Below are positions 53,681 to 62,829 of a stretch of DNA of 64,000 nt, one piece after another. Location of the stretch: contig OY987226.1 in the NCBI GenBank assembly GCA_963920705.1, positions 29,534,694 through 29,598,693 on the forward strand, read 5' to 3'. The translations under genes were made by a program, and so were the position numbers. Below the pieces are notes generated by a model. That model searched no databases. It worked only from the letters and a program-made list of their open reading frames with translations, and was not told the DNA's origin. Each line of letters starts with the position of its first letter. The stretch's first letter is position 1. This DNA is from Odiellus spinosus (Eukaryota > Arthropoda > Arachnida > Opiliones > Phalangiidae).

Positions 53681-54275
53681 ACAGGGTTGCCATAGGTCAG
53701 GGAATTTTAAGATATTTTAAAAAGTCAGGGAATTTTAAGGTATTTTACATGGTTGCCACAGGTCAGGGAAAAGTCAAGGAATTTAAAGATCTTTAAAGAA
53801 GCCAGGATTACCATGTTATTGAAAATATTTATTTTTAAGCAAAATAAAAAATTAAATTGGGTGGTATTAGCCGAAACTGTCAGGGAAACTCGTTGGAATA
53901 GCTCAGGGAATTTGAATCGGAAAAAACTGTGCCAACCCTGTTTTAAAAAGTCGGGGAATTTTAAGATATTTTAAAAAGTTAGTGTTGTGTCGTCTGCTAG
54001 GATAAGTTTTGTACAAAGAACCTCAAATAGATGGCGGGTGCAATCATGAGGCAAGAAGAAGGTAGAAGGGAATTCGGTATTCGGATCCTGGACTTTGGGA
54101 ATAGCAGTCGTGCATCTATCAGTATCTCAAATGTAACTCTTTTAACTAAATAAATAATACCCCATGTTTGTATACTAATTATGTGGAAATCAATTGGAAC
54201 GAACATACACAACAGTTTGGGAATTTTAAGATATTTCAAGAAGCCAGGGAATTTCAATCATTATAGGCGGAAAAG
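53681..54275. repeat. CAGGGAATTTTAAG-type repeats
   Basis: Several direct copies of a short block: GGGTTGCCATAGGTCAGGGA, AAGTCAGGGAATTTTAAG(G)TATTTTA, GGTTGCCACAGGTCAGGGAA, and an antisense AAGCCAGGGAATTTC copy near 54241. No gene. Confidence 0.65.
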
Positions 54276-54379
54276 ATTCTCAGCTGACCGTGTCAGTTGT
54301 ATAGATTCGAACAAAGATACAAATAAAAGGTTAAAAATTGTGTAGTATTAGTTAGGGAATTTGAATCTGAAAAACCTAT

Positions 54380-54590
54380 GACCTATTTTGGTCTATATTC
54401 ATTTTTAAATGTGACTAAATTTGTATGTCTACGTCATAGTGGTTTGGAGTTGCTTTCAAAAATTCAAATAGGCCAAAATAGGGGAAATGTTAACGTACGA
54501 CGAGACGGACGAGATCTTTATCTACAATCTAAAACTAATCATTAAATTTAATTAAAATTAAACTTTTATAGTTAAATGAAATATTATATT
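54380..54590. repeat. AT-rich fold-back family, short copy
   Basis: A left piece ACCTATTTTGGTCTATATTC and an inverted piece CAAATAGGCCAAAATAGGGG with ACGAGACGGACGAGATCTTT identify it as another member of the family with its arms reduced. Confidence 0.7.
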
Positions 54591-54599
54591 AGGCAGAAT

Positions 54600-54940
54600 G
54601 ACAGAGATATAAAGAAGACCCACAACACTAGGTAGACCTGTTCATTAATATCAATAACCTCCGGACTACAAAGGTTGGAGAATTTCTACCGTAATGCTAG
54701 AGATATGAGGACATGTCGGCTTCAAAGTCTGATTAGACTATCATCCCCCACACGAATCACGCTGAAACTTGGAACAAAGATGTATAAAGGGTAAATGATG
54801 ATTTTGGGAAAGTTTCGTTTTGTAACTGCCACGGGATTGGCGCGTACGACGAGGTAAAATATGTGAATAATAGGCCAAAAACTGTAGAAACCGCCTGTAA
54901 AAGTGTTTTATGTCTCGGGCACCTATCCTGTGCAGGAAAA
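54600..54940. repeat. Dispersed repeat, inverted copy at 59030-59455
   Basis: CCCACAACACTAGGTAGAC, CTCCGGACTACAAAGGTTGG, ATGAGGACATGTCGGCTTCA, ACACGAATCACGCTGAAACT, TTGGCGCGTACGACGAGGTA and CGCCTGTAAAAGTGTTTTAT all recur in inverted orientation. The two copies flank the 54.9-57.2 kb repeat and the palindromic ISL2EU-like element. Confidence 0.9.
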
Positions 54941-56305
54941 ACAAGTTGGGAAACTAAAATATAACCTCCCCGACACCGACGTTAAGGTAATCTAACCTAA
55001 CCCTACCTAAAAGAAGAGATGAAAAGAAATGTAGAGTATTGGTTGAGTAGAGGAAACAGCGTGCATTTCAATCATTATCCTCTATTTTGCGGAGTATAAG
55101 TATTTTCCCTTAACCTCAAGGATACCGAGAATGCAAAAGAGTGTCATGCGTTACCCATAATTACATGCGGCAGGTCGTAGACTTCTTAATATACACACGA
55201 AATGAAATGTTCTGCGTTACCCAAAATCATATGCGGCATGGCGTAGATTTCTTTATAGACACACCAAATGAAATTTATTTTCTAAATAAATATGTAAAAT
55301 ACATGTTCTTATAATATAAATTAACACTAGAGCATAGGCTGTACTGTGTGATTATCTTTGAGATAATCCACTGATTTGATAAAGACGAAGGATTTAGTCT
55401 GGGATGGCAAGGAAGACAAGGAATTAAAACGACGAAGATTTGGTAGCAAGTTCCTCTTAGACAAACCAAGAAATATTGTAGACTGAATGTTCCATTTACA
55501 ACCCATTTTCGGTAGATGATTGGCAATTACTTCCGGTAAAGTTTTCTAAAATTCTTGTTTTGACGTGCTAATAGAGGACCATTACTGATATTTTCATCAT
55601 GCAAGTGATCCCAGTCATTGGAAGAATCAAAGGATTGAGCTGGACGAGAGGTTATTTTTCAATCCGGCTGACAAGACGTTAGCTTCCACTCCTATGACAA
55701 AAAAATATATCTTAAAGACTGAAAGTAGACTAATTTCCATACCGTTAATATTTATACTTGAATAGCTCCTTTTATTTTTAGAATAACGAGGCCGCTGAGG
55801 CTGTTGAGCTTTTACTGACTGTAAGAATCTCATATGTCGAGTCCGAAAACACTCACTGCTTGCATGTTTCAATTCTTCGTAGCCAGGCCGTCTCTTTCTG
55901 GTGATAAATGAAAGCCGTGTCGCTGCTCTGTTGACTTCAAATGGTGATGACATTCTGCGCTGGTTGATTTTCTCACTTAAGTCACTATAGCTCTCTTCCC
56001 TCTGGTCTCGTCTCGTCTCGTCTCGTCTCTACTCGGCTTCTTTTGATTATGAAAATAATCGGAAATGTTTCTTGGTTTTATAGTGGAAAAATCTGAAGCC
56101 TATTTTTTTTCCAACATCAGATAACCATTTTTTATTCAAAACTGGTTTTTTTAAACACGGGAAACCTACTGTACTTCTGTCCAAGGGGAGTTTTCACGAC
56201 TATAATTTTTCTTAAGATGATTAACATTTTGTATCAATCCGCCTCAGCTTTAAATCTTATGTCGTTTCTATCTTGGATGCCCGTGTAAACGTACCTTTAT
56301 TTAGA
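54941..56305 (-). repeat. 1.3-kb dispersed repeat, copy 2
   Basis: It is the inverted copy of 16308-17605. It contains the conserved frame at 55627-55953 and a CTCGT microsatellite near 56005-56030 (CTCGTCTCGTCTCG) in place of the corresponding spacer of copy 1. Confidence 0.87.
55627..55953 (-). CDS. Conserved hypothetical frame within dispersed repeat, copy 2
   Basis: The 108-residue frame starts MSSPFEVNRAATRLSFITRK, the same methionine as inferred for the plus-strand frame at 16668. It matches that frame through INGMEISLLSVFK with a handful of substitutions, then continues into a different C-terminus. The shared start and preserved frame in two diverged copies are the only evidence for coding. 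The protein is basic with no recognised domain. Confidence 0.45.
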   Translation of the reverse strand: MSSPFEVNRAATRLSFITRKRRPGYEELKHASSECFRTRHMRFLQSVKAQQPQRPRYSKNKRSYSSININGMEISLLSVFKIYFFVIGVEANVLSAGLKNNLSSSSIL

Positions 56306-57210
56306 TTCTTCAATCCACCCCAAGTTTGCAGCAAGCCTTACACCTTTGGTTTTTGGACTAAATGATATATGGAAAACAGCTTAGCGCGTGTTGCCAACTC
56401 AAGCTGGTCTTAAACGGTCACATTTCATTAAATTTTTGGGAAATTTCTTAAATATCTTCTAAACTATCTCGAATTTCTAATTGATTTTTCAGCTTCTTTA
56501 TTAATTAGATTCAGTTTAACAATATTATTATATTAAATTAAAATTTAAATGCATTATACGCTTCAATTCACTAAAAGATATCGCGGCATAAGGCCAAAAT
56601 AGTTAGGGCATGGAAAAGGGGTATATATAGCTTTCGCTAACCTTTATTCACCGAGCGAGTAACCGAGAAGAGTTGGGGAAACCCCCCCCCTTCTCAACGT
56701 CTAGACGTTTATTGTAACCCTAGGCATTCGGTAACTGCACCACAAAGACCCGTAGAGGGAGGAGATGACTGAAGTGGAAGGTTGATGTGGACTATATTAG
56801 TGAGGGACGCCTCGCTATTATGGCCCGCTGAGATTGGACACTAGAGGTTGGACCTTGGTGTGAGGATGGTCGGAGGTGATTGTAACAGTGGGAGACGTCC
56901 CATTGCGTATAATCGCCTTCAACTGTCCAGCATCGAGGTTTGACCGTTAAGTGGATGGTGGAATGCGATAATATACAATTGGAGACGTCCTGCTGTATAT
57001 AATTGCACAACACCTGAAATTCCCGTTAAACGGAATTGAACGATAAGCTGGCATGATTACGTCTCTAGACTTTTGGCTCCACGAGCTAGTTCACGTGATT
57101 TCCATTTACACAGGATATCCGCTTACGCCGGAAGTGACACACACACACACACAGACAGACACGATCAATGTAATACCTCCCCCTGAACTAAAGTTCAGTC
57201 GGGGAGGTAA
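56306..57210 (-). repeat. Dispersed repeat with terminal CA tract and hairpin
   Basis: It is the inverted copy of 48560-49380. Its outer end carries CACACACACACACACAGACA and then a strong stem-loop, ACCTCCCC-TGAACT-AAGTTCA-GGGGAGGT, at 57176-57208. The same microsatellite-plus-stem-loop is found, more decayed, at 27205-27310, after unrelated upstream sequence. A conserved terminal stem-loop is typical of elements whose enzyme recognises the 3' end (LINE/SINE or Helitron); the class is not established. Confidence 0.8.
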
Positions 57211-57364
57211 ATATTCTAGGGGCTGTGCAAAGACTATACAGGTATTATATAGATTCATTTTATACGTCATGAAACTAGGAGCAATAACAACGCCGTACGT
57301 AATTGGAGTGGTAACTTTATTTTATTTATAACACTTGTAGGTTCTTACAAAAGTATCCAAATAT

Positions 57365-57842
57365 TTAAACTATGTTGGGTAAATTATCCAATTGGCCTGC
57401 ATCTTCGCAAACTTTTCGCAATTTAGATTGATACCAGTTTCCACGTTCCTCGTGCCGTCGATTGCCAGGGTACCAGATGAGGCTGCTAACGTGAGCACAA
57501 TTACCCACAGATAAGGCACCCCCTTTACAATTGCAATACCATTGCGAGATCGCGTCTAATCCAACTCCATGTGGTACGTATCGAATAAGGGCTTGATGAA
57601 CAGCCGCCGATGAAAATTGACTTCGGACACGTACACGCAAGAGGACATGTTCTACTTTGCACAATTCAACGTCAAACGACCCGGTTTTCTCAATTGTTAA
57701 GGCGACGTAGGACTCGGCACGTCTGCATTTAAAATCACTCAAAACAATACCCTGAACGTCTTCCTCGCTTAGGACCGGGAAGTCTTCCAGGTTAATGTCG
57801 TCCAGTTTCTTCCATTGAGAAGGTTTACGCAAGATCCCTTGC
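57365..57842 (-). pseudogene. Inverted copy of the ISL2EU-like transposase C-terminus
   Basis: On the minus strand the arm encodes about 158 residues matching the end of the plus-strand frame at 58391-58868, with 9 substitutions (for example N for T in the SWIM region). The motif WYCNCKGGALSVGNCAHVSS is kept. The minus-strand frame runs on to 58123 through the centre, but those residues are antisense to the transposase and have no meaning. Cannot be functional. Confidence 0.9.
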
Positions 57843-58868
57843 GTGTACAAAGGCCAGCATATCTTCAAGCCGATGCTACTTGTCACCACTACCGGCTTTA
57901 TCATTGAAATTATTGGTCCATACTTTGCCAATGGTCGAAACAACGACGCGCGTATTCTCAACCATGCGGTCAAAACTAGAGACGACCTAAAGGAGTTCTT
58001 TAAGGAAAATGATATTGTTCTGGCTGACCGAGGTTTTCGGGACTCCAACACCATGCTTTCAGATCTCGGAGTAAACTTGCAAATGCCGTCATTTCTGTTC
58101 AAAGGCGAAAAGCAAGTTGGCACTGACGAAGTAAACCGTTCACGAAATGTGACATTCCTAAGATGGCCTGTTGAAGTCAGAAATGGCCACCTGCAAAGTA
58201 TCTTTAGGTTTTTTCAGCACCGGATACATGTACCGATGATACCCTATGTCCCAGAACTTCTCCACGTCTGCGCTTCCCTTATTAATGCGTACCATCCAGA
58301 ATTGAACATTAAAGGTCAATGGGAAAGAGTGGTGGAAAAAACAGAAGCCACCTCGCACGTGGTAAATCCCCTTAAAGAACTTGTCGAACGGCAAGGGATC
58401 TTGCGTAAACCTTCTCAATGGAAGAAACTGGACGACATTAACCGGGAAGACTTCCCGGTCCTTAGCGAGGAAGACGTTCAGGGTATTGTTTTGAGTGATT
58501 TTAAATGCAGACGTGCCGAGTCCTACGTCGCCTTAACAATTGAGAAAACCAGGTCGTTCGACGTTGAATTGTGCAAAGTAGAACATGTCCTCTTGCGTGT
58601 ACGTGTCCAAAGTCAATTTTCATCGGCGGCTGTTCATCAAGCCCTTATTCGATACGTACCACATGGAATTGGATTAGACGCGATCTCGCAATGGTATTGC
58701 AATTGTAAAGGGGGTGCCTTATCTGTGGGTACTTGTGCTCACGTTAGCAGCCTCATCTGGTACCCTGGCTATCGACGGCACGAGGAACGTGGAAACTGGT
58801 ATCAATCTAAATTTCGCCAAGTTTGCGAAGATGCAGCCCAATTGGATAATTTACCCAACATAGTTTAA
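57843..58868 (+). pseudogene. ISL2EU-like (DDE_Tnp_4 type) transposase, N-truncated, with SWIM motif
   Basis: The frame starts within the catalytic domain: HIFKPMLLVTTTGFIIEIIG, PYFANGRNNDARILN (second Asp, residue 35) and DIVLADRGFRD (Asp 62). RNVTFLRWPVEVRNGHLQSI carries the likely catalytic Glu near residue 111. The first catalytic Asp and the N-terminal DNA-binding part are absent. The C-terminus has WYCNCKGGALSVGTCAHVSS, a SWIM-like C-x-C...C-x-H zinc motif seen in insect ISL2EU/Harbinger-related transposases. The ATG used is simply the first in the truncated frame. In the family, this enzyme would cut and paste the element; this copy cannot. Confidence 0.9.
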
Positions 58869-59029
58869 ATATTTGGATACTTTTGTATGAACCTATAAGT
58901 GTTATAAATAAAATACGTACGGCGTTGTTATTGCTCCTAGTTTCTTGACGTACTTCCGTAAAGCAAAGACTATCAAATGAAGCTGTATAATAGCTGTATA
59001 GTCTTTGCACAGCCCCTAGAATATTTTTT

Positions 59030-59455
59030 TCTGCACAGCATAGGTGCCCGAGACATAAAACACTTTTACAGGCGGTTTCTACTGTTTTTGGCCTATTATT
59101 CACATATTTTACCTCGTCGTACGCGCCAATCCCGTGGCAGTTACGAAACGAAACTTTCCCAGAATCATCATTTACCCTTTATACATCTTTGTTCCAAGTT
59201 TCAGCGTGATTCGTGTGGGGTATGATAGTCTAATCAGACTTTGAAGCCGACATGTCCTCTTATCTCTAGCATTACGGAAGAAATCCTCCAACCTTTGTAG
59301 TCCGGAGGTTTTTGATATTAATGAACAGATTTCGCGCTAAAAGAGCGTAAATACTATCAGAGATGACAACCAAACCAAAAATTTGGAAATTTTAAGAAGT
59401 TTATTTTTAACATTACTTGACCCAAAGGTCTACCTAGTGTTGTGGGTCTTCTTTT
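59030..59455. repeat. Dispersed repeat, inverted copy of 54600-54940
   Basis: It begins right after the palindromic element with CTGCACAGCATAGGTGCCCG and runs through GACTTTGAAGCCGACATGTC to CTAGTGTTGTGGGTCTTC. Between GAACAGA and CTACCTAGTG it contains about 100 extra bases that the other copy lacks. Confidence 0.9.
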
Positions 59456-60090
59456 CATTAACTATGAAAGCGTTTAATATTGATGATTAGGTTTAATTTG
59501 TAGTTTAATTTCTCCTCTGTTTCCTCATGCACTTAGATTCCTCACTAATTTATTCCATTTTGATATATTTTATTATCAGGTGCGTTCCTTAACTCAGGAA
59601 TTTTTTATCAATTTTAAATCAGTTTTAAATCGACTTAATTTTGATTAATTTTTATAATGATTAGATTTAAATTGTAGTTTAAGGTCTCGTCTGTCTCGTC
59701 GTGCATTATCATTCCCCCTAATTTGACCTATTTTGGTCAATATTCATTTTTAAACACGACTAAATTTGAATATCTTCATCATACTCTCTATAGTGTTTTG
59801 GAGTTTCGTTCAAAAATTCAAATAGACCAAAATAGGTCAAATTAGGGGGAATGTTAACGCGCGACGAGACGGACTAGATCTTTAATTACAATTTAAACCT
59901 AATCATTATAAAATTAAACAATTTTAAGTCGATTTAAAACTGATTTAAAATCGACAAAAAATATATAAATTAAAAATAATGTACCTGAAAAATAAGTTAA
60001 ATAATCAAAAAGTACTAAATTCTAATCACGCGACGAGACAGGGGATGGCTTAAACTTGAATTTAAACCTAATCATCGTTAAATTTAATCA
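59456..60090. mobile_element. AT-rich fold-back element, copy 3
   Basis: It has the clearest arms of the family: left half TTTAAATCGACTTAATTTTG, TTTATAATGATTAGATTTAA, GGTCTCGTCTGTCTCGTCGT, CCCCTAATTTGACCTATTTT; inverted right half AAAATAGGTCAAATTAGGGG, GACGAGACGGACTAGATCTT, CCTAATCATTATAAAATT, TTTAAGTCGATTTAAAACTG. Arms are about 300 bp each around a centre near 59780. No coding capacity. Confidence 0.85.
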
Positions 60091-60096
60091 CGATTT

Positions 60097-60360
60097 TAGA
60101 AACGATCACATGATGAGTTAAATATTTTTCAAAATATGTAAATTTTCCATTGAAGTCCATGTTATAGAGATTAATGGTATGCCTGCTCACACATTACAAT
60201 TTCTCGGAATTGGCTTATCGTAATTCTATTAAAATCTAACCAATCCTGAGTCATTCGATGGGGAATGACGTCATATTGTCCATTTTGTTTAGAAACGATC
60301 ACATGATGTTGAAGTTAATTTTCCATTGAAGTCCATGTTATAGAGATTAATCTAATTTTT
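60097..60360. repeat. Direct duplication of a 70-bp block
   Basis: TTTAGAAACGATCACATGAT followed by TTTTCCATTGAAGTCCATGT and TATAGAGATTAAT occurs at about 60097-60177 and again at 60287-60352, with the first copy carrying a short insertion. Confidence 0.85.
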
Positions 60361-60454
60361 AATGTTGGATATTTGTTTCACGCGGACGGAGGAATGCCCC
60401 ACCCGTAATGCCACCGCCACCACATACGCGTAAGTACCTTTTATTCCCTTTAAT

Positions 60455-61675
60455 AAGCTCAGGGAAATATGTTAAACTGAATTATCAGGAAATGAAGAAA
60501 TTAAGTTTGATAAGGTTAGGAAATCTTATATTAGTAAGGCCGGGGAATTGAGAAATTTGGCTTAAGGAGCTCCGGGAATTAAGAAATTGGGTATAATAAG
60601 GTCAGGGGATAATGAAATTGGGTTTAATAATGTCAGGGAATAATGAAATTGGGTTTAAGTTGAGGGAATTAAGAAATTGGGTGTAATAAGGTCAGGGAGT
60701 AATGAAATTGGGTTTAAGAAGGTGAGGAAATTAATAAATTGGGTGTAATAAGGTCAGGAAATAATGAAATTGGGTTTAATAATGTCAGGGAATAATGAAA
60801 TTGGTTTAAGAAGGTGAGGGAATTAAAAAATTGGGTGTAATAAGGTCAGGGCATAATGAAATTGGGTTTAATATTGTCAGGGAATAATGAAATTGGGTTT
60901 AAGAAGGTGAGGGAATTAAGAAATTTGGTGTAATAAGGTCAGGGGATAATAAATTGGGTTTAATAATGTCAGGGAATAATGAAATTGGGTTTAAGAAGGT
61001 GTGGGAATTGAGAAATTGGGTTTAAGAAGGTGAGGAAATTTATAAATTGGGTGTAATAAGGTCAGGAAATAATGAAATTGGTTTTAATAATGTCAGGGAA
61101 TAATGAAATTGGTTTAAGAAGGTGAGCGAATTAAGAAATTGGGTGTAATAAGGTCAGGGAATAATGAAATTGGGTTTAAGAAGGTGAGGAAATTAATAAA
61201 TTGGGTGTAATAAGGTCAGGAAATAATGAAATTGGTTTTAATAAGGTCAGGGAATAATGAAATTGGTTTAAGAGGGTGAGGGATTTAAGAAATTGGGTGT
61301 AATAAGGTCAGGGAATTATGAAATTGGGTTTAATATTGTCAGGGAATAATGAAATTGGGTTTAAGAAGGTAAGGAAATTAATAAATAATAATAAGGTCAG
61401 GAAATAATGAAATTGGTTTTAATAATGTCAGGGAATAAGGAAATTGGTTTTAAGAAGGTGAGGGAATTAAGAAATTGGGTGTAATAAGGTCAGGGAATAA
61501 TGAAATTGGGTTTAATAATGTCAGGGAATAATGAAATCGGGTTTAAGAAGGTGAGGGAATAAAGAAATTGGGTTTAATATTGTCAGGGAATAATTAAATT
61601 GGGTTTAAGAAGGTGAAGGAATTAAGAAATTGGGTGTAATAAGGTCAGGGGATAATGAAATTGGGTTTATTAATG
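60455..61675. repeat. 31-bp minisatellite, about 39 units
   Basis: Units alternate between GTCAGGGAATAATGAAATTG + GGTTTAATAA, the same core + GGTTTAAGAAG, and GTGAGGGAATTAAGAAATTG + GGTGTAATAAG, so a longer period of about two to three units is visible. Variation is scattered. Every unit has the (G)TxAGGGA core also found in the 53.7-54.3 kb repeats. Confidence 0.95.
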
Positions 61676-61737
61676 ATTTTTAAAAGCCACAATTAAAATA
61701 TACGCGTTGTAATTTAGTTTATTGTATCTCCCTAACC

Positions 61738-61822
61738 TATATATATATATATATATATATAGGTATTTAACTATAATGAGAGTAGATTAACACTAATCTA
61801 CTCTCATTATAGTTAAATGCCT
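61738..61822. repeat. AT microsatellite and 29-bp-arm hairpin
   Basis: A run of about 12 TA pairs is followed by an inverted repeat 61761-61822 with 29-bp arms (left arm from AGGTATTTAACTATAATGAG, loop ACAC), one mismatch. No flanking gene for which it could be a terminator. Confidence 0.93.
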
Positions 61823-62460
61823 ATGTATAGCTTTTTGAAAATGGTTAAAGCACCAAATTGTACGTGGTAAAGATTTGCACACGCTACCAAATGACATTGA
61901 TGATTAATTTTTAACTTAAAACCTATCACCGTAAAATTACGAAACATGGTTAGGGAAATTTTTAACACTTGATTAGATGCAACAGGTGTCCAGCTGGAAG
62001 GTCATGTCACCAAATAGGTGGCGCTCCTTCCATGCAAATTTCTGGAATATTCCAGCTGGACTCCCTGTTGCAAATCTCCACCCCTTTTTCTTTGCATAAA
62101 AAGAGATGTTGTAGAGGTAAGAAAACAGATTGATAATGTATTTCAAAACAGATAGATCGCGTTCTCAACGAGAATTTATAAATAAAAGATTGAGTAAACG
62201 CTTAGAGTAAAGTTGTAATTATTTAGGTAAGAAAAAAATCATCTCGTCACTTCGGAGGAAAGGAGATCAACGTTAATTACAACGCAAGGGTAATATAATA
62301 TTTTGAAAATAGCCCTTAAAGGAAGATTATTAGGTGAAAATTCCATACCCATTTTAATTTTTTACCTGATTCCTTCCAATTAAATATATCCTGCTGAATT
62401 TTTTCACTTTTTTAAAAAAATTATTTCGATGAGAATTAATTATTTAAAACTTAATTAGGC
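61823..62460. other. Non-coding stretch
   Basis: No gene. At about 61988-62050 GTCCAGCTGGAAGGTCATGT is partly answered by ATTCCAGCTGGACTCC, a short imperfect inverted repeat. Nothing else stands out. Confidence 0.45.
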
Positions 62461-62464
62461 TTAG

Positions 62465-62820
62465 CTATGTGTTTGAATTTTTCACTGTTGCCAAAGGACC
62501 AATCAGAGCTAAGAGCCAATGAGAGGAGACTCTATCAAAGTTAGATCGTAGAGCTCCTAGCGACATCTAGGTGATAATATAAAGATCTTGGTTTTAATTG
62601 AAGCTACGTTTTAAAAACTATAAGCTTCGCTGGTAACGAGCTTTGGATGATAATGATGCCTACAATCTTTCATAAACCTAATTTTCATAAAAATCAAATC
62701 TCTACGTTATCACCTAGATGCCGCTAGGGGCTCTACTTTTTAACTTAGTAAGTCGGGGGGATGAGTCCTTGGTTCTGATTGGCTTCTTGGCAATGGTAGA
62801 AAAATTCAAAAACATGTTTA
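62465..62820. mobile_element. Fold-back (MITE-like) repeat with about 120-bp arms
   Basis: Left blocks TTTGAATTTTTC, TGTTGCCAAAGGACCAATCA and AGAGCTCCTAGCGACATCTA, then GGTGATAATA, are mirrored by right blocks GTTATCACCTAGATGCCGCT, AGGGGCTCTAC, TGATTGGCTTCTTGGCA and GAAAAATTCAAAAACATG. The arms are roughly 80 percent alike. The unique centre is about 110 bp. Confidence 0.82.
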
Positions 62821-62829
62821 GGATATAAA

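Larger units (their letters stand above)
57209..59026. mobile_element. Palindromic ISL2EU/Harbinger-like transposon derivative
   Basis: Outer ends AATATTCTAGGGGCTGTGCA and its inverse are the tips of about 635-bp inverted arms (57209-57842 and 58391-59026), about 95 percent identical. Each arm carries the transposase C-terminus, in opposite orientation, pointing outward. The 550-bp unique centre holds the rest of the recognisable catalytic domain, in plus orientation. The N-terminal part of the transposase and the original 5' end are missing. The bases next to the CTAGGGGCTG tip are AATATT on both sides, so the AT or TA target duplication typical of the group cannot be told from the arms. Confidence 0.9.

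Noticed and set aside
57843-58123. Extension of the minus-strand frame 57365-58123 across the centre of the palindrome
   Set aside because: In the centre the plus strand carries the catalytic motifs of the transposase; the minus frame there is antisense.
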